DNA from: Campylobacter concisus
GTDB lineage: Bacteria; Campylobacterota; Campylobacteria; Campylobacterales; Campylobacteraceae
DNA: 64,000 nt
Direction: 5' to 3'
NCBI RefSeq assembly: GCF_003048535.1
Contig: NZ_PIRQ01000006.1
Coordinates: 61,395 to 125,394, forward strand
Part shown: positions 60,847 through 64,000 of the stretch, in pieces
How the letters are laid out: every line of letters begins with the position of its first letter
How positions within the stretch are numbered: position 1 is the first letter of the stretch
Translations under genes and position numbers: made by a program
Notes under the pieces: generated by a model
The model's database searches: none
Told to the model about the DNA's origin: nothing
What the model saw: the letters and a program-made list of their open reading frames with translations, nothing else

Positions 60847-60951
60847 ATTTAATAGTCAACCGGTCAAAAATGGAACAGTTTTATGTAATCACTAAGCAAA
60901 AAATCGTCTAAAGTGCGTATTTCAGGCTTTCAGGAGCTTATATAAAAAACC

Positions 60952-60998
60952 CTCATAAGCCGGAGGTCGGGAGTTCAAGTCTCCCCCGTGACACCATA
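60952..60998 (+). repeat. attR: 47-bp direct repeat (3' half of tRNA-Met)
   Basis: Identical to 46480-46526. It lacks the 5' half of the tRNA, so it is not a functional tRNA gene. About 70 bp before it, TGGAACAGTTTT (60871-60882) resembles the two arm-like motifs at the left end. Confidence 0.93.
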
Positions 60999-61658
60999 AA
61001 TACCTAAACTACGATGTTTCTACAATATTATATTGCAGTCACCTTTCATGAAATATAGCTTAATGTTTGTAGCAAAATAAAATTTTATGTAGCAAATTCT
61101 TAAGCTTGCAGTAATTTTAACACGTTTTTGTAAAATTTTTAAAAAACAAGTAAAATTTTTTAACGAATAATCTACTATAATATAATCTGTCACTTTGCCG
61201 GGTTAAATTTTTATCATAGTTTAAATAAAATAAGTATAGATGTATAGTAGAAATGGCGTTTGTAGCTATTGAATATTGGCTAAAAAATATTTTTGATGAT
61301 TATTATACATTCATACCCCTAGCGATAAAACACAAAATAGAGATAGGCTGCATAAGCATCACGAGATCCTGCGTATGTCAAATACTGGCTACCATTTATA
61401 AAGATAAAAGAGTCAGAGTATTTAAAGGCAAAATTTGAGAATTTGTTTGGAGAGTATTTGGTGCGCAATTGATGATGATGCAATAATTTTTATTTGGTAA
61501 TTTTAAGATATTTGTTTCGATTCCTCATATAAATACTAGCATTAAGTAATTCATAAGTATTTTTATGCTATACAATCAATTATAAGCAAAAACCCCTTGA
61601 TATATCGTGCTTTTTAAAACATAAAATCATTTTTTTATTCTACTTACTATCAAATTCA
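60999..61658. other. Non-coding region right of attR
   Basis: Strongly AT-rich. Only a 61-codon ORF (61253-61438) without ribosome site or recognisable features, not supported as a gene. Confidence 0.5.
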
Positions 61659-61687
61659 TTGACTCGACTATAAAAAAAGATTATAAT
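61659..61687 (+). promoter_or_regulatory. Strong sigma70 promoter
   Basis: TTGACT (61659-61664), 17 bp, TATAAT (61682-61687): near-perfect boxes with optimal spacing, unusual in this AT-rich genus, which seldom keeps a -35. Transcript would start near 61694. Confidence 0.8.
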
Positions 61688-61734
61688 GCTCACAATTTTT
61701 AAAAATAAAATATTTTTAACCAAAGGAGGTTAAG

Positions 61735-61790
61735 ATGATCAAAATTAGTTAGAAGCAGAGGTTCTGTTTAAGTGTTAGAAAAGAACCTCT
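61735..61790 (+). promoter_or_regulatory. Five-codon ORF and hairpin (candidate leader or small RNA)
   Basis: AAAGGAGG precedes ATG 61735, encoding MIKIS then TAG. A perfect 9-bp stem AGAGGTTCT (61757-61765) / AGAACCTCT (61782-61790) follows. If TAG were read, the frame would continue 14 more codons (KQRFCLSVRKEPLR). Lies 170 nt upstream of the next gene; could be an attenuator or independent short RNA. Confidence 0.5.
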
Positions 61791-61963
61791 ACGATAAATT
61801 TTAGCGTTTTTATTGTAACCGTTCTCTACTTTTAAACTACTTAAATAAGAACTTCATTAATACCAACCATATTGAGTTTATTGGGCAAACTATAGGTATG
61901 TCTATTTTGGTGAGATGGCTATTGCTGTCTTTATAAAATTTTAAAAAGTCATAGGAGAAAAAC

Positions 61964-62266
61964 ATGGCTAATAAAAAAATGCTTTTAAATGATTTAAAAG
62001 CTATCAGAAAAAATAAAATAAAACAGGAGATTAAACAAGCATGCATTGAAGCCTTGTTTCCACAAAAAGCTACGATCAAAGAGTGCAGGCTAGTAATCGA
62101 AGATCGTTTTGGTATCAAGCTATCAAATAATGAGTTTTCCAAATGGAAGAAAGAATATGAGGCAAAAAATGCAAACCAACCCTCTGATGCATGTCATATT
62201 CTCGGTTCCAAAGAAGACGAAAAAAACGATGAGGAACTAAGCAATGGCACTAACAATCAAGAGTAG
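61964..62266 (+). CDS. Small plasmid/mob-region protein, unknown
   Basis: 100 aa, basic N-terminal half (KIKQEIKQACIEALFPQKATI) that may bind DNA, and an acidic tail. GGAGAAAAAC before the ATG. Its end overlaps the next gene by 23 bp, so the two are probably co-translated. Lies upstream of mobC/mobA of the second module. No recognised domain. Confidence 0.6.
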   Translation: MANKKMLLNDLKAIRKNKIKQEIKQACIEALFPQKATIKECRLVIEDRFGIKLSNNEFSKWKKEYEAKNANQPSDACHILGSKEDEKNDEELSNGTNNQE

Positions 62267-62789
62267 TGATACAGCAGTTGCGGCAAACGCAGTAATTGCT
62301 CTACAAGAACATATCGAAATTGGTAATAAGGTTAGTGAAAATATTAGAAATAATATTGAACTTTTTAATCAAGCCGCAGATAGCTTTGATAAAAGCTTTA
62401 AAGAAAAAATAGAACTTATAGAGCAAGGAGGTATTGAACTTATAAATGCAACAAAAGAGATTCAAAACAACTTTCAAAATACTCTAAAGAGTGCAGATAA
62501 AACTATATCAAAGATTAACTCATCTTTTACCTCTTTGATGAAAAAGATAGCATATGTGTTAATTACCATTGTGTTTATAGAAGCACTCTTCTTTTTTGGC
62601 TACTTGTTTTATGATAGCCATAAGACAAATGAAACCAAATCTTCACTACAAAATAGGCTAGATAAAGCACTTTATAACGTGTCTAATCTTCAAGGCTTTA
62701 TTATCCATATTTACAACCAAGATGGTCAAAAAGCTAGCGAGGATTTTACTAAATGGCTAAACACAAATGGTGACAGCAATGTTCAGTAG
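62244..62789 (+). CDS. Coiled-coil single-pass membrane protein (MobB-like)
   Basis: 181 aa. Helical coiled coil about 20-105, TM helix about 108-128, then a charged tail. GAGGAACTAAGC upstream of the ATG. Topology resembles mobB of the first element, though sequence is not obviously similar. Probable mobilization accessory protein. Confidence 0.62.
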   Translation: MALTIKSSDTAVAANAVIALQEHIEIGNKVSENIRNNIELFNQAADSFDKSFKEKIELIEQGGIELINATKEIQNNFQNTLKSADKTISKINSSFTSLMKKIAYVLITIVFIEALFFFGYLFYDSHKTNETKSSLQNRLDKALYNVSNLQGFIIHIYNQDGQKASEDFTKWLNTNGDSNVQ

Positions 62790-62941
62790 CAAGCAAATTT
62801 TTCTAATAGCAAGACACATACAATGTATGACACTTCGTTTTCATACCTTGTATAATCTTGCTCTGCCGAGGGCTACAATGCTAGATATAAGAAGCGTTAA
62901 AACGCTTCTTCTCGCTATCACATTTTATGAAAGGATATCAT
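62790..62941. other. Gap before mobC with inverted repeat (oriT or terminator candidate)
   Basis: GAAGCGTT-AA-AACGCTTC (62891-62908) followed by TTCTCGC. No gene. Confidence 0.5.
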
Positions 62942-63304
62942 ATGTCAAAAAATGTCAAGGATAAGGTGCTCTCCGCAAGGATCACTTATCAACAATACGA
63001 TAAGCTATCTAAAATAGCCCTAGAGTTAGATATGTCAAGATCAGAAATCATTTCCTACCTTATAGATAATGGCACTGTAAATTCTGAATCCATAAAAAAG
63101 AAAGAGCTATATCCAGCAATCATTGCAAATTTTGCTAGACCTTTTAATAACATTAATCAAATAGCAAAGAAACTAAATATAGCTTATAAGACCAGTGGTA
63201 ATATAGCTTTAGAAGTGATACTGCGAGCACAAGAAGATTTGTACAAAATTCAATCAATCCTAACTGAAATTTTAAGCCTAATAAGGAGTAGATATGATAG
63301 TTAA
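62942..63304 (+). CDS. MobC-type relaxosome accessory protein
   Basis: 120 aa. Ribbon-helix-helix N-terminus (KVLSARITYQQYDKLSKIAL, then MSRSEIISYLIDNG) and the MobC segment RPFNNINQIAKKLNIAY, which aligns with NINQIATKLN of the first element's mobC. ATG 62942 has AAAGGA 6 nt upstream; an in-frame ATG 15 nt earlier lacks one. Overlaps mobA by 11 bp. Confidence 0.82.
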   Translation: MSKNVKDKVLSARITYQQYDKLSKIALELDMSRSEIISYLIDNGTVNSESIKKKELYPAIIANFARPFNNINQIAKKLNIAYKTSGNIALEVILRAQEDLYKIQSILTEILSLIRSRYDS

Positions 63305-64000
63305 GATCTCAAAAGGAGAAAAGGGCATAGCTGATTATCTAAAAACTGGCAAGAAAAGAGATTCAAAGCTAACTAGAGATGAAAAAGATGATAGATTGCC
63401 ACTGGCTGGGAATTTAGATCTTATCGAGATGTCTGAAAAGCACCAGAGCAATAAAAAGAGTAAAAAATATAACTACTATCACATATCCTTGTCATTTACT
63501 TCAGAGGAGTGGAGCAGACTATATGAAAGTGGCAATATAGATGAGCTTATAATGGATTTTTTGAGGCTCACTTTCCCAAATCACGACATAGATGAGCTAC
63601 TTTTTTATGCTGAAGCTCATCTGCCTATAATCAAAGAAGAGCCATATATTCCTCGTCCAGAAGGGGCACTAGAAAACAGAGTATTAAATAAAAAACATAA
63701 AAATGGCGAACCGCTAAAAAGAGAGCCTCATATTCATCTGATAGTCTCTTTTGAAAATATGAAATTTACCCATAGTGTAAAAACCGGTGGAGTTATATAT
63801 ACAAAAGGTGCAGCCAAGCAACAAATAAAAGCTGTTATGGCTAAATCAGCAGAAAAATTTAAAAGAGTGGTTAATGACATCTTATCTAACAAGTATGGTC
63901 TAAATAATATAGAGCCTTTAGGTATGGATGAAGACCAACTAAATAAACAATATGAAAGCTTTAAAAGTGCAGCACAAAAGGTTAAGAAAGGCAAAGAAAA
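63294..64000 (+). CDS. Relaxase MobA-like, cut by the right window edge
   Basis: About 235 codons seen from ATG 63294 (MIVKISKGEKGIADYLKTGK), inside the end of mobC with AAGGAG upstream. Relaxase motif III appears as REPHIHLIVSFENMKF (HxH). A different lineage from the relaxase at 47.6 kb. Continues beyond the window. Confidence 0.8.
   Translation, partial: MIVKISKGEKGIADYLKTGKKRDSKLTRDEKDDRLPLAGNLDLIEMSEKHQSNKKSKKYNYYHISLSFTSEEWSRLYESGNIDELIMDFLRLTFPNHDIDELLFYAEAHLPIIKEEPYIPRPEGALENRVLNKKHKNGEPLKREPHIHLIVSFENMKFTHSVKTGGVIYTKGAAKQQIKAVMAKSAEKFKRVVNDILSNKYGLNNIEPLGMDEDQLNKQYESFKSAAQKVKKGKE

Larger units (their letters stand above)
46480..60998. mobile_element. Integrated mobilizable element at tRNA-Met with mob, toxin-antitoxin and defence cassette
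   Basis: About 14.5 kb between two identical 47-bp att repeats. Contents from left: structured non-coding region, coiled-coil gene, mobB, mobA, mobC (frameshifted), candidate oriT, toxin-antitoxin pair, duplicated int/antitoxin junction, five-gene restriction-like operon, second junction copy, tyrosine recombinase. All genes are on the minus strand. No conjugation (type IV secretion) genes, so it would depend on a helper. Confidence 0.9.

Noticed and set aside
60952..60998. Second tRNA-Met
   Set aside because: Only the 3' half is present; it is the attR copy.
61837..62142. 101-codon minus-strand ORF
   Set aside because: Overlaps the plus-strand 100-aa gene that has a proper ribosome site and coupling to the next gene.

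Overview
The window is a low-GC epsilonproteobacterial chromosome segment that contains the replication origin (ruvC / dnaA-dnaN-gyrB). Gene content and order point to Campylobacter, most likely the C. concisus group: typA next to fliK-flgD-flgE, the aroC-rnc-rnhA-TPR gene cluster divergent from dnaG, and an N-/S-oxide reductase with its monohaem cytochrome. This placement is inferred from recognised proteins and synteny; no database search was run.

Layout. 1-4.1 kb: 3'-truncated octahaem sulfite reductase MccA, preceded on the same strand by a two-component pair whose sensor carries its own CxxCH haem motif. 4.3-12.7 kb: pyrE, an ion/amino-acid antiporter-family carrier, a sigma54-driven hook protein gene, thyX, a D12-class methyltransferase, luxS, a MOSC protein and ruvC. 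12.7-15.4 kb: the origin, with DnaA-box-like clusters on both sides of dnaA, then dnaN, gyrB, queF and an HD protein. 19.6 kb: the SRP RNA gene on the minus strand. 20.3-26 kb: the fliK-flgD-flgE-like operon (sigma54) and typA. 26.2-28.5 kb: a visibly GC-rich three-gene island (lipoprotein, proC, Sel1/Hcp protein). 28.9-34.4 kb: bisA-type respiratory oxide reductase, a YolD-like protein with a Y-family polymerase, and a decayed autotransporter. 34.4-46.3 kb: aroC, rnc, rnhA, a LapB-like TPR protein, dnaG, and a five-gene peptide/amide hydrolase plus dicarboxylate carrier operon.

46.48-61.0 kb: a 14.5-kb integrated mobilizable element in the 3' half of tRNA-Met(CAT), bounded by a perfect 47-bp direct repeat. 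It carries a mobC-mobA-mobB module (mobB nested in mobA, mobC frameshifted), a RelE-type toxin with a Phd/YefM-type antitoxin, a five-gene restriction/defence operon (C5 methyltransferase, MutL/MORC-like GHKL ATPase, Z1 ATPase, PD-(D/E)XK DUF4420 protein, AIPR protein) and a tyrosine recombinase. The defence operon sits exactly between two gapless 161-bp copies of the integrase-end/antitoxin-start junction. It therefore looks like a cassette inserted into, or exchanged within, an older int-antitoxin-toxin-mob element. Past the second repeat a different mob module begins (mobC, relaxase, two accessory genes, and a strong promoter with a 5-codon ORF) and runs off the right edge, so elements may be stacked in tandem at this tRNA.

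The most interesting parts are the cassette architecture in the tRNA-Met element, the unexplained structured loci at 46.89-46.97 kb and 61.66-61.79 kb, the EF-hand-like loops in the hook protein, and the haem-bearing sensor next to MccA.
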